NCBI GenBank assembly: GCA_945271245.1 | Contig: CALYPF010000014.1 | Coordinates: forward strand, 1 to 39,010 | DNA: 39,010 bases | Direction of reading: 5' to 3' | From: an uncultured Enterobacteriaceae bacterium | GTDB lineage: Bacteria > Pseudomonadota > Gammaproteobacteria > Enterobacterales > Enterobacteriaceae | Shown here: positions 1 through 9,960 of the stretch, piece after piece | Layout: every line of letters starts with the position of its first letter | Numbering within the stretch: position 1 is the first letter of the stretch | Position numbers and translations under genes: made by a program | The notes under the pieces: generated by a model | Databases searched by the model: none | Told to the model about the DNA's origin: nothing | Seen by the model: only the letters and a program-made list of their open reading frames with translations

Positions 1-48
1 ACCGTTGGTGGTGACGGTAAGTGGATCACTTTTTACCCGTTGTTGACA
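1..48. mobile_element. Insertion-sequence terminus (IS21-like), left edge
   Basis: These 48 bases are the exact reverse complement of 38959-39006 at the other edge. The element ends in TGTTGACA at base 48, and csiE coding sequence follows at once. The tip and the inner motif GTGGATCACTTTTTACCC resemble IS21-family ends; this family call is from memory. Only the terminus is inside the window, so the transposase genes cannot be seen. Confidence 0.7.
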
Positions 49-589
49 GCTGGCAGGGGTAACATTTCATAACCAACACCACTTACAGCAGCGCCTGTAT
101 ATGCATTTGGGGCAAGCGCTGGAGCGCGCTATTTTTAATATTGGTATAGAGAATCATTTGCCCGAAGATATTATGCGACTATACCCACGCCTGAGCCGAA
201 CAACGCACAGCGCGATTGGCCCTCTCGAAAGCGAATACCAGATTACGTTTTCTCAGGCGGAAAAGGCGCTGGTTACCATTATCTTCGGCGGCTGGCTAAT
301 GCGAGAAACTGACCTACAGGAAAAGCAGATACTTCTGTTAACCAATAATCATCCTGCCCTGGAAGCAGATTTAGCACAGGCGCTGCGTGAAGTGACGCTA
401 TTGCCACTCACTATTTGCCATCAAACGCTGCAGGACTTTCAGCGCAACGGCCCGGCGCCGGACATAGCGCTGATTGTCACGCCCTGGGCCACCTCACTAC
501 CGCTTTTCTCTGCGCCAATCCTGCAAATAGCACCACCGCTGAACGAGCTGCAGCAGCGGCGCATCCGTGACATTCTGGAACAGCCCTAA
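49..589 (+). pseudogene. csiE: csiE remnant, 5' part removed by IS insertion
   Basis: The frame is open from the IS junction (about base 50) to a TAA at 587-589 and encodes about 179 residues resembling the C-terminal part of CsiE, a stationary-phase-inducible protein of unknown biochemical role with PTS-regulation-like domains. E. coli CsiE is about 426 residues, so more than half is missing. An ATG at 101 is internal to the original frame and has no good ribosome-binding site, so I do not treat it as a start. The IS end abuts the coding frame directly, so transposition or recombination through the IS is the likely cause. Gene identity rests on remembered similarity and position near yphA/glyA. 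Confidence 0.65.
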
Positions 590-672
590 ACTTACCCTCG
601 CGGTTCAAAAAGTTTACAGCTGACGCGGGACACCCACGGCGGCTATAAGCAAGCAATACCGGCGCGATGGCG

Positions 673-1413
673 TTAATCTTTTTGAGAATAGTAGGTGGTG
701 GTGTAACGGATCTGCTGGCGTTCCTGCGCAGTTTTACCGCCGTCCTGAGTCTCGACAATATTGGCGCATTCCAGCGGATTTCCGACATCATCATAGCGGC
801 ATTTTTTTGCCGCCAGATAAAAAAGCCGCCCGTTATCCAGGCCGCGTGTCAGAAAATCCCAAGGTTCCTCCAGCTTACGTTTAGGCTCCGTCGCCATTAA
901 TACATCATGCTGCTCACCATACATCACCATGGTATTCGGCATGCCTTCAGGAGTGTAGAAATACTCCTTATAAACCCATGCATCGCGGGTATCTTTGACT
1001 TTCACTAATAGGCCGTCGCGATATAAATAGCGTCGGTGCTCCACGCCAGGAGAGGTAATGGAGACAATCTGACAATGCTTATCTAACACCACCGTATTGC
1101 GCTTATCCAGAGCAGACACCAGCGTATCACTACCCGCCTGGCGAATCAGGTGCATCGATTCACCTCCGCGCTCACTGCGTTCATACTCCACCAGGCAACC
1201 TGATTTATCAAAGCGTCCTTTAGCCACCATTAATGGTAGCGAATCTTCACCGTAAAGGATTTGCTCAAAGGTTTTCACTCGCCCGCGCAGTGCGTCAAAC
1301 GCCAGCTCGTTCGACAAACTCGCCATCGCCGGCGCAAATGGCAACACCTCGGGTGCCTGAGCAGCTTCGCCGGTTAGCGGCAGCAAAATTAAACACAGTA
1401 GCGTTTTTTTCAT
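673..1413 (-). CDS. ynfC: YnfC-like (UPF0257) exported protein, lipobox cysteine missing
   Basis: The 246-residue product resembles E. coli YnfC (UPF0257), a lipoprotein of unknown function. Shared features are a PFAPAMASLSNEL block followed by ALRGRVKTFEQ near the N-terminus and a C-terminal end RYTTTYY. The frame stays open upstream, but the start at 1413 is chosen because MKKTLLCLILLPLTG begins a signal peptide there and GGGA precedes it. In YnfC the signal peptide ends in an LTGC lipobox. Here the equivalent reads LTGEAAQA, so the lipidated cysteine is absent and the protein would be released by signal peptidase I if exported. Its start faces away from yphA. Function is unknown. Confidence 0.7.
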   Translation of the reverse strand: MKKTLLCLILLPLTGEAAQAPEVLPFAPAMASLSNELAFDALRGRVKTFEQILYGEDSLPLMVAKGRFDKSGCLVEYERSERGGESMHLIRQAGSDTLVSALDKRNTVVLDKHCQIVSITSPGVEHRRYLYRDGLLVKVKDTRDAWVYKEYFYTPEGMPNTMVMYGEQHDVLMATEPKRKLEEPWDFLTRGLDNGRLFYLAAKKCRYDDVGNPLECANIVETQDGGKTAQERQQIRYTTTYYSQKD

Positions 1414-1752
1414 AAATTCCCGGTTTACTACCCGGCTCCTGCGCCGGGAATAACAGTATAGAAGATACGCGGCTCTGACTGGGAGCCAGCATGTACGGCC
1501 TCTACTATATTTCATTTTAAAAATCCCGGCACGCATCCGGGCACACGGGATAAACCCTCGCCATTTTTTATGCACGCATGGCGGCGTTAACATTCATGTA
1601 TTAGGTTTAAAAAGCCTTTTTCATTATGCAGAGATTACGGAATATCCCGCGTGCCCTGACCTGCTTTGTACGGTAACAGGCCGGCATCTTGCTCCCTTAA
1701 GCTCTGCTCGGCATTGCTAATAAACCACTCATTACCTGTATAAGAGATAATT
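1414..1752. other. Divergent intergenic region, ynfC-like / yphA
   Basis: No gene is supported in these 339 bases. The open frame extending upstream from the ynfC-like gene lacks similarity or coding character and overlaps the expected promoter space. The region should hold promoters for both divergent genes. I see no clear operator or hairpin. Confidence 0.5.
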
Positions 1753-2166
1753 ATGAACAAGTTACGCTATTTGGAATTAGGTTCATCCCGGCATGCGGTG
1801 TTACTCATTGCGCTGGTATTATTATTCCTGATTTTCGGCTATCCCAAGCTCATGGGATTCAGCGGTACCGTACAATATATGGCATCCGTTAGCGCCCCGC
1901 TGCCCGTGTTGTCTGCGGTTATCGCGGTCGTAATGGAAGTACTGGTAGCGATTCTTATTATATTAGGATTTTATACGCGGCCTCTGGCGCTTGTTTTTAT
2001 GCTCTATACCTTAGGCACCGCGATAATAGGGCATCACTACTGGAATATGCCTGCCGATGCGGTTACGCCAAATATGATTAACTTCTATAAGAATATCAGT
2101 ATTGCCGCCGCTTTTCTGTTGCTCGCAGCGTGCGGGCCTGGAGCCTACTCTCTCGATAAGCGTTAA
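1753..2166 (+). CDS. yphA: YphA, DoxX-family inner membrane protein
   Basis: The 137-residue protein has four hydrophobic segments (about residues 15-33, 48-72, 76-93 and 112-128), the layout of DoxX-family inner membrane proteins. It matches E. coli YphA (about 140 residues) in sequence and in position upstream of glyA. The motif [11 protein letters not shown] after the first helix is typical of the family. Its molecular role is not established. The ATG at 1753 follows AGAGATAATT, a modest ribosome-binding site. The frame is intact and full length. Confidence 0.85.
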   Translation: MNKLRYLELGSSRHAVLLIALVLLFLIFGYPKLMGFSGTVQYMASVSAPLPVLSAVIAVVMEVLVAILIILGFYTRPLALVFMLYTLGTAIIGHHYWNMPADAVTPNMINFYKNISIAAAFLLLAACGPGAYSLDKR

Positions 2167-2436
2167 TTACCCTAAGCTTATGCGCCAGAAGCGCGCTACA
2201 CATTAGGGGCCATAACAATAAATTATTTCCGGCGAATAATGCTTCATTGGGTGTAAAAACACATTGGTCGATAGGTTTGTGCTAAGAGCTCAACACATCT
2301 TTCCGGGCAGGCTATCAATCCGGAGATAGCCTCTTTACACGGCGTTGACCACGAAATTTGCGGGGTAAGAGAAAGGAACATTGAACGCCGGTTATCTCCA
2401 GCGCTCAGAGGCGGTGCTTTAGCCCAGAAAACTAAC

Positions 2437-2464
2437 AGCGCCCGGCGGTGTGTCGGGCGCTTTT
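2437..2464 (-). terminator. Intrinsic terminator between yphA and glyA
   Basis: An 8-bp GC-rich stem (AGCGCCCG paired with CGGGCGCT) encloses a 9-base loop. On the plus strand it is followed by TTT and on the minus strand by TGTTAGTTTT. It lies between the convergent genes yphA and glyA and could stop transcription from both sides. The rest of the 409-base gap holds no gene. Confidence 0.6.
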
Positions 2465-2538
2465 CACAGTCACCATCGCCCCCTCCGGGCTGGATAAGCG
2501 CTGTTTAACAGGCTTAAAAGCGTTTACCGGGGGGAGCC

Positions 2539-2566
2539 GTTCCTGCAGCGTCTCGCCAGCAGGAAC
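2539..2566. repeat. Hairpin just downstream of glyA
   Basis: GTTCCTGC (2539-2546) and GCAGGAAC (2559-2566) form a perfect 8-bp stem with a 12-base loop, ten bases past the glyA stop. There is no U tract, so it may act as a 3' stability element more than a terminator. Confidence 0.4.
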
Positions 2567-2575
2567 TCCTGGCGC

Positions 2576-3829
2576 TTATGCGTAAACAGGAAAGCGCGCG
2601 CAGATGTCCAGCACCTGCTTTTTAACGCGACCAATCACGGCTTCATCATGCAGATTATCCAACACATCACACATCCAGCCGGCCAGTTCGCGAACCTCCG
2701 CTTCTTTAAAGCCGCGGCGAGTTACAGCGGGCGTACCGACGCGTATGCCTGATGTGACAAACGGGCTTTTCGGATCGTTCGGCACACTATTTTTATTTAC
2801 GGTAATATTCGCGCGCCCCAGCGCAGCATCAGCGTCTTTCCCGGTAATATCTTTATCCACCAAATCCAATAGAAACAGGTGATTATCGGTAGAGCCAGAA
2901 ACCACGTTATAGCCGCGATCGAGGAAGGTCTGCACCATCGCTTTCGCGTTTTTCACTACCTGCTGCTGATAGTCGGCAAACGCGGGTTCCATCGCTTCTT
3001 TAAGCGCCACCGCCTTACCGGCAATAACGTGCATTAAAGGTCCGCCCTGCGCGCCCGGGAACACAGAAGAATTCAATTTTTTATACAGCTCTTCGCTACC
3101 GCCTTTTGCCAGGATTAATCCCCCGCGTGGACCAGCCAGCGTTTTATGGGTCGTGGTGGTAACAACGTGAGCGTGCGGCACCGGGTTCGGGTAAACACCA
3201 GCGGCTACCAGCCCGGCTACGTGAGCCATATCGACAAACAGATAAGCACCGACGCTATCGGCAATTTCTCGCATTTTAGCCCAGTCAACCACGCCGGAAT
3301 AGGCAGAAAAACCGCCGATAATCATTTTTGGTTTGCGCGTTTGCGCCAGTTTTTCCAGCTCGCTGTAATCAATCCGACCGCTATCGTCTATTCCATAAGG
3401 GACAATATTGTAGAATTTGCCTGAGAAATTCACCGGCGAGCCGTGCGTCAGATGCCCGCCGTGCGCCAGGTTCATCCCTAAAACCGTATCTCCAGGCTCA
3501 AGCAGCGTCGTATAAACAGCGAAATTAGCCTGAGAACCGGAGTGCGGCTGAACGTTTGCATAGTCAGCGCCAAACAGCGCTTTTGCGCGATCTACAGCCA
3601 ATTGCTCGACCACATCCACATATTCGCAGCCGCCGTAATAGCGCTTGCCTGGATAACCTTCCGCATATTTATTCGTGAGCTGAGAGCCCTGAGCCTGCAT
3701 AACGCGCGGGCTGGTGTAGTTTTCGGAGGCGATAAGTTCAATATGCTCTTCCTGACGCAGGTTCTCCTGCTCCATTGCCTGCCATAATTCGGCATCATAA
3801 TCGGCAATGTTCATTTCTCGCTTTAACAT
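2576..3829 (-). CDS. glyA: Serine hydroxymethyltransferase
   Basis: GlyA interconverts serine plus tetrahydrofolate with glycine plus 5,10-methylene-tetrahydrofolate in the cytoplasm, feeding one-carbon units to purine, thymidylate and methionine synthesis. The 417-residue product is the same length as E. coli GlyA and near-identical along its length. The PLP lysine lies in [14 protein letters not shown] (Lys229). The start at 3829 is set by AGGAGG at 3835-3840, five bases upstream. A GTG at 3835 overlaps this Shine-Dalgarno sequence and is rejected. A PurR-type operator lies about 105 bases upstream, matching purine control of glyA in E. coli. The gene is divergent from hmp, as in E. coli. 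Confidence 0.97.
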   Translation of the reverse strand: MLKREMNIADYDAELWQAMEQENLRQEEHIELIASENYTSPRVMQAQGSQLTNKYAEGYPGKRYYGGCEYVDVVEQLAVDRAKALFGADYANVQPHSGSQANFAVYTTLLEPGDTVLGMNLAHGGHLTHGSPVNFSGKFYNIVPYGIDDSGRIDYSELEKLAQTRKPKMIIGGFSAYSGVVDWAKMREIADSVGAYLFVDMAHVAGLVAAGVYPNPVPHAHVVTTTTHKTLAGPRGGLILAKGGSEELYKKLNSSVFPGAQGGPLMHVIAGKAVALKEAMEPAFADYQQQVVKNAKAMVQTFLDRGYNVVSGSTDNHLFLLDLVDKDITGKDADAALGRANITVNKNSVPNDPKSPFVTSGIRVGTPAVTRRGFKEAEVRELAGWMCDVLDNLHDEAVIGRVKKQVLDICARFPVYA

Positions 3830-3934
3830 TCGCACCTCCTGACTCAGCTAACGATATTAGGACTGCCCGTATTGGGCGACGGCCCACAGTATAACTGATT
3901 CCCCCTGCGAAGACAGATACAACGACAGGTTTTT

Positions 3935-3950
3935 ACGCAAACGTTTGGCA
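3935..3950 (-). promoter_or_regulatory. PurR operator of glyA
   Basis: The 16-mer ACGCAAACGTTTGGCA matches the PurR consensus (ACGCAAACGTTTNCNT) with an intact central CG. It lies in the glyA upstream region, the same place as the E. coli glyA PurR site. With the site before purL at 15020 it suggests purine repression is retained. Confidence 0.75.
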
Positions 3951-4237
3951 TTAATAAAATCAGACAGTAAAAAATTACTTTTAAGCATCCTATCGCTAAT
4001 TGCGTTCCAAAATACAGCTTAAAAAACCGCAAAAAATATTCGCTTGTGATAGGACGTTCAATGCTTAAAGCTTAAGGCTGAATCAAGAACCGTTCACCAA
4101 ATCCGTAAAACGCGGTATTAAGGGAGCGATAACGTGGCTAATTGCGCTGGCGATTAAAGCAGTATTTTCTTACATCCCTTACCTTATTTTTCACCTTTTG
4201 TTTTACATGCCTTTACAGTGAAGCAACATCAAAATAA

Positions 4238-4256
4238 GATGCATTAAAAATACATC
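4238..4256 (+). promoter_or_regulatory. NsrR-type operator upstream of hmp
   Basis: GATGCATT and AATACATC are inverted half-sites around AAA, with AA preceding, which fits the NsrR nitric-oxide-repressor consensus (AAGATGCATTT-type repeats) known at hmp. It ends 26 bases before the hmp start. The operator persists although the coding frame carries a stop. Confidence 0.65.
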
Positions 4257-4282
4257 ATATAAACTACATGAAGGAACATTCC

Positions 4283-5461
4283 ATGCTTGATGCCAATACC
4301 ATAGCAACCGTTAAGTCTACTATCCCTTTACTGGCCGCTACCGGCCCCAAACTCACCGCCCATTTCTACGATAGAATGTTCTAGCACAATCCGGAATTAA
4401 AAGACATCTTTAACATGAGTAATCAGCGCAACGGCGATCAGCGCGAAGCGCTGTTTAATGCAATTTGCGCCTATGCAACGCACATTGAGGATTTACCGGC
4501 AATATTGCCCGCCGTTGAGAAAATCGCCCAGAAACACGCCAGTTTCCAAATCAAACCAGAACAGTATCAAATCGTCGGCACGCATCTGCTAGCCACTCTG
4601 GACGAGCTGTTTCATCCAGGCCAAGAGGTGCTGGACGCGTGGGGGCAGGCGTATGGCGTGCTGGCGCAGGTATTTATTAACCGTGAAAACGAAATTTACC
4701 AGTCTCACGCCAGCCAGCCCGGCGGCTGGAGCGGTACGCGCGCGTTTCGTATCGTGGAAAAAAAGCCTGAGAGCGCATTAATCACCAGCTTCGTTCTTGA
4801 GCCCGTAGATGGCGGCGCGGTAGCAAATTTCCATCCCGGACAATATTTAGGCGTTTGGCTAAAACCCGATGGCTTTGCGCATCAGGAGATCCGTCAGTAC
4901 TCCCTCACCCAGAAACCCAATGCAAAGCGCTACCGAATTGCCGTTAAGCGTGAGGATAACGGGCTGGTTTCCGGCTGGCTGCACCGCCATGCGCAGCAGG
5001 GCGACATCGTACAGGTTGCCGCTCCGGCGGGGGATTTCTATCTGAACGTTACGCCGAACACACCGATCGCGCTCCTTTCCGGCGGCGTCGGACAAACGCC
5101 GCTGCTCGCCATGCTTGATGCGCTGAGCGAACGTCAGCATCCAGCCCAGATAAACTGGTTCCACGCAGCCGTGAACGGCAGCGTTGACGCCTTCAGCGAT
5201 GAGGTCGCACGCTTAGGCGCCGGCCTGCCGCGTTTTTATCAACATATCTGGTACAGCTCGCCGGAAGAAAAAGACGGCTATGATAGCGTAGGGTTAATGG
5301 AATTAGCCCCGCTGGAAAGCCGCCTCAGCGATCCGGCGATGCACTTTTTCCTGTGCGGTCCGATTGGTTTTATGCAATTTATCGCCCGACAATTAGTGGC
5401 ACTGGGCGTAACGCAGGAGCGTATTCACTACGAGTGCTTTGGCCCGCATAAAGTCCTGTAA
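4283..5461 (+). pseudogene. hmp: hmp, flavohaemoglobin, amber codon at position 34
   Basis: Hmp is a nitric oxide dioxygenase: an N-terminal haem globin, then FAD- and NAD-binding reductase domains. The frame begins at ATG 4283 with residues close to E. coli Hmp ([20 protein letters not shown]) and continues to the conserved end ECFGPHKVL. Codon 34, threonine in the E. coli motif RMFTHNPEL, is TAG at 4382-4384. No other disruption is visible in the 392 codons. Re-initiation at ATG 4415 would give 348 residues lacking the first globin helices but keeping the proximal histidine and the reductase domains. I call a pseudogene. A recent mutation, sequencing error or amber suppression cannot be excluded. 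The stretch from glyA to 4282 holds only promoters and operators. Confidence 0.85.
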
Positions 5462-5518
5462 CCGGTGGTGCGGCAGTGCAAACCTAAAGGCGCATGAACG
5501 TCTATTCAGGTCCGTAAA

Positions 5519-5540
5519 TAGCGGGCCTGATTTCCCGCTA
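5519..5540. terminator. Hairpin between convergent hmp and glnB
   Basis: TAGCGGG and CCCGCTA pair across an 8-base loop 58 bases after hmp. The following sequence has only a short run of T, so it is a weak or Rho-assisted terminator candidate. The rest of the 238-base gap shows no gene. Confidence 0.4.
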
Positions 5541-5699
5541 ATTTCCACTCACCTCTGCGTCGTACATAAGCCTTCGAAAGAATCAACATTCACTTCAATT
5601 TATGTGCTTCAGGCTGCTCGAACCGGGATTATTGCGCTTTGTTTCCTGTCGTATATTAATGAACTACCGAAGACATCGCATGATTAAAGGCCAGATAAA

Positions 5700-6095
<396 letters not shown>

Positions 6096-6125
6096 TCAAT
6101 GCGGCCGTGCGCGCCAGCGGCAAAA

Positions 6126-7463
6126 TTACAGTTTGAAATCATTAGCATCCAGTTCATGGCGTGCCAGGAGTTTATAAAATTCAGTGCGATTTCGCCCGGC
6201 CATACGCGCCGCCTGAGTGACATTTCCCCGGGCGATTTGTAATAATTTACGCAAATAATTGACCTCAAACTGACTGCGCGCCTCGGCAAAAGTAGGCAGT
6301 ACGGTACTTTCACCTTCCAGCGCCTGCTGTACCAACGCTTCATTAATTACCGGCGCCGGGCTTAGCGCCACGCACTGTTCTATCACATTCACGAGCTGCC
6401 TGACATTCCCAGGCCAGCTTGCCGCAATCAGGCGCTTCATCGCATCCGTTGAAAAACTGCGCACGTGCGCATTATGCCGCCCGGCGGCCTGCCGTAACAG
6501 ATGATTTGCCAGAAGTGGAATATCTTCCGCGCGCTCTTGAAGCGCCGGCAATTTCAGGCTTAGCACATTCAGGCGATAAAACAGATCTTCGCGAAACTCC
6601 CCTCGCTGCATTGCTTTGGGTAAATTGCGATGCGTCGCGGATAAAATACGCACATCGATAGCAATATCCTGATTACTGCCCAGCGGCCTGATCCTTCGCT
6701 CCTGAAGAACGCGCAATAGTTTTACCTGCAAAGAAAGCGGCATATCGCCGATTTCATCCAGGAACAGCGTGCCGCCCTGAGCCGCCTGAAACAACCCTTC
6801 ACGGCTACTTACCGCGCCGGTAAACGCTCCTCGCGCGTGGCCAAACAGTTCAGATTCCAGCAATTGTTCCGGTAAAGCGCCGCAATTAATAGCCACAAAG
6901 GCATTATTCGCTCGCGGGCTGGCGCGATGAATCGCGCGCGCCAGCACTTCCTTCCCGGTTCCGCTTTGCCCATTAATCAGTACGCTCACATCCGACTGAG
7001 CCACCAGACGCACCTGCTCCAACAGCCGGTGCATCGCCGGGCTGCGCGTGATTATCTCATCATGCCAGCGTTCATCACCGCTCGGAGCCGCACGAGACAG
7101 GGCTTCATTAATTGCCTGATAAAGCGCATCTTTATCTACGGGTTTGGTCAGAAAACTGAACACACCCTGCTGCGTAGCAGAGACCGCCTCCGGGATCGAG
7201 CCGTGCGCGGTAAGAATAATTACCGGCATCCCCGGATGCCGCTTTTGGATTGCAGCGAATAACTGCATGCCATCCATTTCATCCATACGCAGGTCGCTAA
7301 TGACGAGCTGAATATTCTCCCGCAGCAGGATACGTAACCCTTCCTGACCGCTACCGGCGGTGATGACATCGTATCCCTCGCTGCGCAAACGCATCCCCAA
7401 AAGCTTTAATAAGCCCGGGTCGTCATCCACCAATAAAAGTCTGGCGGTCGCCTGCGACGTCAT
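6126..7463 (-). CDS. glrR: Response regulator GlrR (QseF), sigma54 activator
   Basis: GlrR is the response regulator partner of GlrK and activates the sigma54 promoter of the small RNA glmY. The 445-residue protein has a receiver domain with the phospho-acceptor Asp57 (VISDLRM). The AAA+ domain has Walker A GQSGTGKE (165-172), the sigma54-contact loop GAFTGA (212-217) and Walker B TLFLDEIGD (232-240). A C-terminal Fis-type helix-turn-helix lies near 415-440. The ATG overlaps the qseG stop by four bases (ATGA), implying translational coupling. Target-like boxes lie upstream of glmY at 10066-10180. E. coli GlrR is 444 residues, so the gene is full length. Confidence 0.95.
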   Translation of the reverse strand: MTSQATARLLLVDDDPGLLKLLGMRLRSEGYDVITAGSGQEGLRILLRENIQLVISDLRMDEMDGMQLFAAIQKRHPGMPVIILTAHGSIPEAVSATQQGVFSFLTKPVDKDALYQAINEALSRAAPSGDERWHDEIITRSPAMHRLLEQVRLVAQSDVSVLINGQSGTGKEVLARAIHRASPRANNAFVAINCGALPEQLLESELFGHARGAFTGAVSSREGLFQAAQGGTLFLDEIGDMPLSLQVKLLRVLQERRIRPLGSNQDIAIDVRILSATHRNLPKAMQRGEFREDLFYRLNVLSLKLPALQERAEDIPLLANHLLRQAAGRHNAHVRSFSTDAMKRLIAASWPGNVRQLVNVIEQCVALSPAPVINEALVQQALEGESTVLPTFAEARSQFEVNYLRKLLQIARGNVTQAARMAGRNRTEFYKLLARHELDANDFKL

Positions 7464-8248
7464 GGTTTCACCTCGTTAATTGAAGTACTTCCGGCGGAGC
7501 CGGACGGTAATGCGCCCGCATCGGGAACCCGCTCGCGATCGCCTGCGGCAGAAGCCGGCTCAGACGAAAAATTATCGCTGGATTTACGGCTGGAAAGCTG
7601 GCGCTCAATATCCATCAGGTTTTGTAACTGATGCCGCGTACGCGCCAGCTCGGCGCTCAATTTTTGATGCTGGAGACGCAGCGCATCCAGCTCCCGATCG
7701 CTATGCTGCTGAAGCTGATTACAGCGCCCACGCGCTTCAACCAGCCCGAGCTCAAGCGCCTGCTCATCGCGCCACATTTGATAAAGTGGGCGCACGCGCA
7801 CCGGAATCTCCGCGCTCAGGGTATCCAGGCGATCGACATAGTAGCGCCGCTCGTGCGGCGTTATCCTTGCTTTCGACAATAAAATGCCCTGACGAAAAGC
7901 GGACTGCCAGCGCATCTCACCCCAGCCCCGGGCTAACGCGCGCGCGCGTTCGGGCGCCAGGCGGGTAGCGCAGTCCATGCCACGCAGCCAAAATAACGGA
8001 TTGTTATCTACTTGCTCACCTTTAAGCGCCCAGATAGCCTCACAGTCGGTCCCTAAATAATCCGCCAGCGACTGAGCCGGCGGCGCAGAGAGCAATGTCA
8101 AAGCAGGAATCCCCTGCGGAGCCTGAGAAACACAGCCGGTAAGCGCCATCGGCGCGAACGCAACCGCAGCGCCGATCGTGCGGGAAAAACCACAATGCAA
8201 CAGCCGAACGACCCGGCGTTGCAGCGACTTCACAATACAATACATCAT
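7460..8248 (-). CDS. qseG: Outer-membrane lipoprotein QseG
   Basis: QseG is an outer-membrane lipoprotein that binds the sensor GlrK (QseE) in the periplasm and is needed for its signalling. The 262-residue product has a signal peptide ending in a lipobox (ALTGC, Cys39), then a conserved block (LADYLGTDCEAIWALKGE) and a coiled-coil-prone region around residues 165-215 (LQQHSDRELDALRLQHQKLSAELARTRHQ type), as in E. coli QseG (237 residues). It overlaps glrK by four bases at the start and glrR by four at the end, forming one coupled operon. The N-region before the signal core is longer than in E. coli, so a downstream GTG start (8233) is possible. Confidence 0.9.
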   Translation of the reverse strand: MMYCIVKSLQRRVVRLLHCGFSRTIGAAVAFAPMALTGCVSQAPQGIPALTLLSAPPAQSLADYLGTDCEAIWALKGEQVDNNPLFWLRGMDCATRLAPERARALARGWGEMRWQSAFRQGILLSKARITPHERRYYVDRLDTLSAEIPVRVRPLYQMWRDEQALELGLVEARGRCNQLQQHSDRELDALRLQHQKLSAELARTRHQLQNLMDIERQLSSRKSSDNFSSEPASAAGDRERVPDAGALPSGSAGSTSINEVKP

Positions 8249-9681
8249 GGATGATGGCTTCCGATAACCACGGGCAGCTCAATCCGAAAGCAGACATCAG
8301 CCTCCTCGCACTCAACCAAATCCAGCGTCCCCTGCATACGCCGCACGCAGTCAAGGGCAATACTCAACCCGAGACCGCTGCCTTTAACAGCGCCTTTACG
8401 TTGCAGGCTTCCCTGGAAGAAAGGTTCGAAGATAGTGTCGCGTTCGCTTTCAGGAATACGCGGGCCCGTATTTGCGACATCAATCGCCAGTTTTCCAGCG
8501 TCAGTCACATAACTTTTAAGATAAATGTTACCGGATTCAGCGCCATAGTGCACCGCATTGGAGTAGAGATTATCCAGCGCACTAAGCAATAATCCTGGAT
8601 CGGCCACGCAATCCTCTGGCGCCAGTCGCATTGTCACTCGCATACGTTTAGCGCGCGCGGGCAAACCGTGCGCCGCAATAATATTCTCTAGCATTGGCGC
8701 AAGCGCAACCCGTACCGCGCTCGCGCCGCTGTCGGCCAGTTTTCGGTTATAGTCCAGTAGTTGCTCAATTAATTTTTGAAGATTGCGGCTGCTGGTATCC
8801 AGTATGGCAACCACTTCATCCTGTTCAGCGGTGAGCGGGCCGGCGACCCTGTCCACCAGCAGTTCTGTTCCCTCACGCATGCTGGCCAGCGGCGTTTTTA
8901 ACTCATGGGAAATATGGCGCAGGAATTGGTGCCGCTGAGCCTCCAGCCAGGATAACCGCTCGCTCAGCCAAATGATGCGCTGCCCAACCGATCGCAACTC
9001 ACTCGGGCCGCGAAACATACGCAACTCTCCCGGATCGCGTCCGGCGCCCAGCCGATTAATCATGCGCTCCAGGACCTTTACCGGGCCGATAATCATGCGC
9101 GTTAGCAGTAACACCAGCGCCAGAGTCACCAGAAACAGCGCCAGCGCCTGCCAGCCAAAAAACCGGCCACGGGCGGCAATTTCCTGCTGAACCTGCTGCC
9201 CGCGCTGAAAAATAGCGGTACGCGTGGTCTGTACCATCTCGGCATTCGCGTGAGAGAAATCATCCAGCCGGGTCAGCGCAATCGCGTCAGGGCTGCCGCT
9301 GTGGCATTTTAATGTCGCCAGTGCGGTAAGGTCGTCATTTAAACGGCGCACCAGCGCGGGCTCAGACAACACCGTTGCATGAATAGCCAGCATATCGGCA
9401 TAGCGTTTACGCTGGCGCTGGTAAACCTTTGCCAGCGTCGGGTTATCCAGTACGCAGTACTGTCGATAGCTGCGCTCAATCTCCAGCGCAGTATTCGCCA
9501 TCGCTTCCCCTCTGCGAGCATCAATAAGCGTGCTGCGATTCACCTGTGCGGCCCGATCGCTTAACGCATTGAGGCTCTGCCATGCCTGCCATGCCAGCAC
9601 GAGTAGCGGCAATAGCACCAATAAAAACGCCATCATTACTAATTGTCGTAATGAGCGGGGAAAGAAAGGCCAACGTTTCAA
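8245..9681 (-). CDS. glrK: Sensor histidine kinase GlrK (QseE)
   Basis: GlrK is the membrane histidine kinase that phosphorylates GlrR. The 478-residue protein has a transmembrane helix at about 12-36, a periplasmic domain rich in helices, a second transmembrane helix at about 176-198, a HAMP linker, and a dimerisation domain with the phospho-acceptor His259 in RHISHELKTPLASMRE. The ATP-binding domain follows, with N box (LLSALDNLYSNAVHYG), G1 box (DVANTGPRIP) and G2 box (GSGLGLSIA). E. coli GlrK is 475 residues. It is the first gene of the glrK-qseG-glrR operon, starting 77 bases downstream of the glmY terminator, so read-through from glmY may contribute to its expression. Confidence 0.95.
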   Translation of the reverse strand: MKRWPFFPRSLRQLVMMAFLLVLLPLLVLAWQAWQSLNALSDRAAQVNRSTLIDARRGEAMANTALEIERSYRQYCVLDNPTLAKVYQRQRKRYADMLAIHATVLSEPALVRRLNDDLTALATLKCHSGSPDAIALTRLDDFSHANAEMVQTTRTAIFQRGQQVQQEIAARGRFFGWQALALFLVTLALVLLLTRMIIGPVKVLERMINRLGAGRDPGELRMFRGPSELRSVGQRIIWLSERLSWLEAQRHQFLRHISHELKTPLASMREGTELLVDRVAGPLTAEQDEVVAILDTSSRNLQKLIEQLLDYNRKLADSGASAVRVALAPMLENIIAAHGLPARAKRMRVTMRLAPEDCVADPGLLLSALDNLYSNAVHYGAESGNIYLKSYVTDAGKLAIDVANTGPRIPESERDTIFEPFFQGSLQRKGAVKGSGLGLSIALDCVRRMQGTLDLVECEEADVCFRIELPVVIGSHHP

Positions 9682-9758
9682 GGATGTGTCTCATTGAATA
9701 ACGAATGCATAATGCTAGCGGAGTGCACGGCGCCTGAAAAGCGCGGCGTAGAAATGAT

Positions 9759-9949
9759 AAAGGCAGAGCCTGCGCTCTGCCTTTATTCGGAATCAGGCGG
9801 TGCCTAACTCAACGTTTCGCCCGATGGCTGATAGGCAACCGAAGTTACGATTATCAGGAGTTGGACGGCAGGCACCTTTGAGTGCGTCATTCGATGTGTT
9901 ATGTAGCACAACCTAAGCGGGGCTGACGTAACGAAGTGAATGAGCCACT
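9759..9949 (-). ncRNA. glmY: Small RNA GlmY
   Basis: The minus-strand sequence closely matches E. coli GlmY. It begins AGTGGCTCATTCAC at 9949, includes GTCAGCCCC and GTGCTACATAACA, then a long conserved block (about 9795-9870) ending CCATCGGGCG. It ends in an 11-bp hairpin (GCTCTGCCTTT arm) at 9759-9784. GlmY mimics GlmZ and sequesters the adaptor RapZ, sparing GlmZ from RNase E so that glmS (glucosamine-6-phosphate synthase) is translated. The location directly upstream of glrK is the E. coli arrangement. The start is inferred from the sigma54 promoter 12-13 bases upstream. The terminal U tract is short. Confidence 0.92.
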
Positions 9950-9960
9950 GCAATATCACT

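Noticed and set aside
4382-4384. Selenocysteine- or pyrrolysine-type recoding in hmp
   Set aside because: UAG is not a selenocysteine codon, the residue is threonine in E. coli, and no pyrrolysine context is expected in this group.
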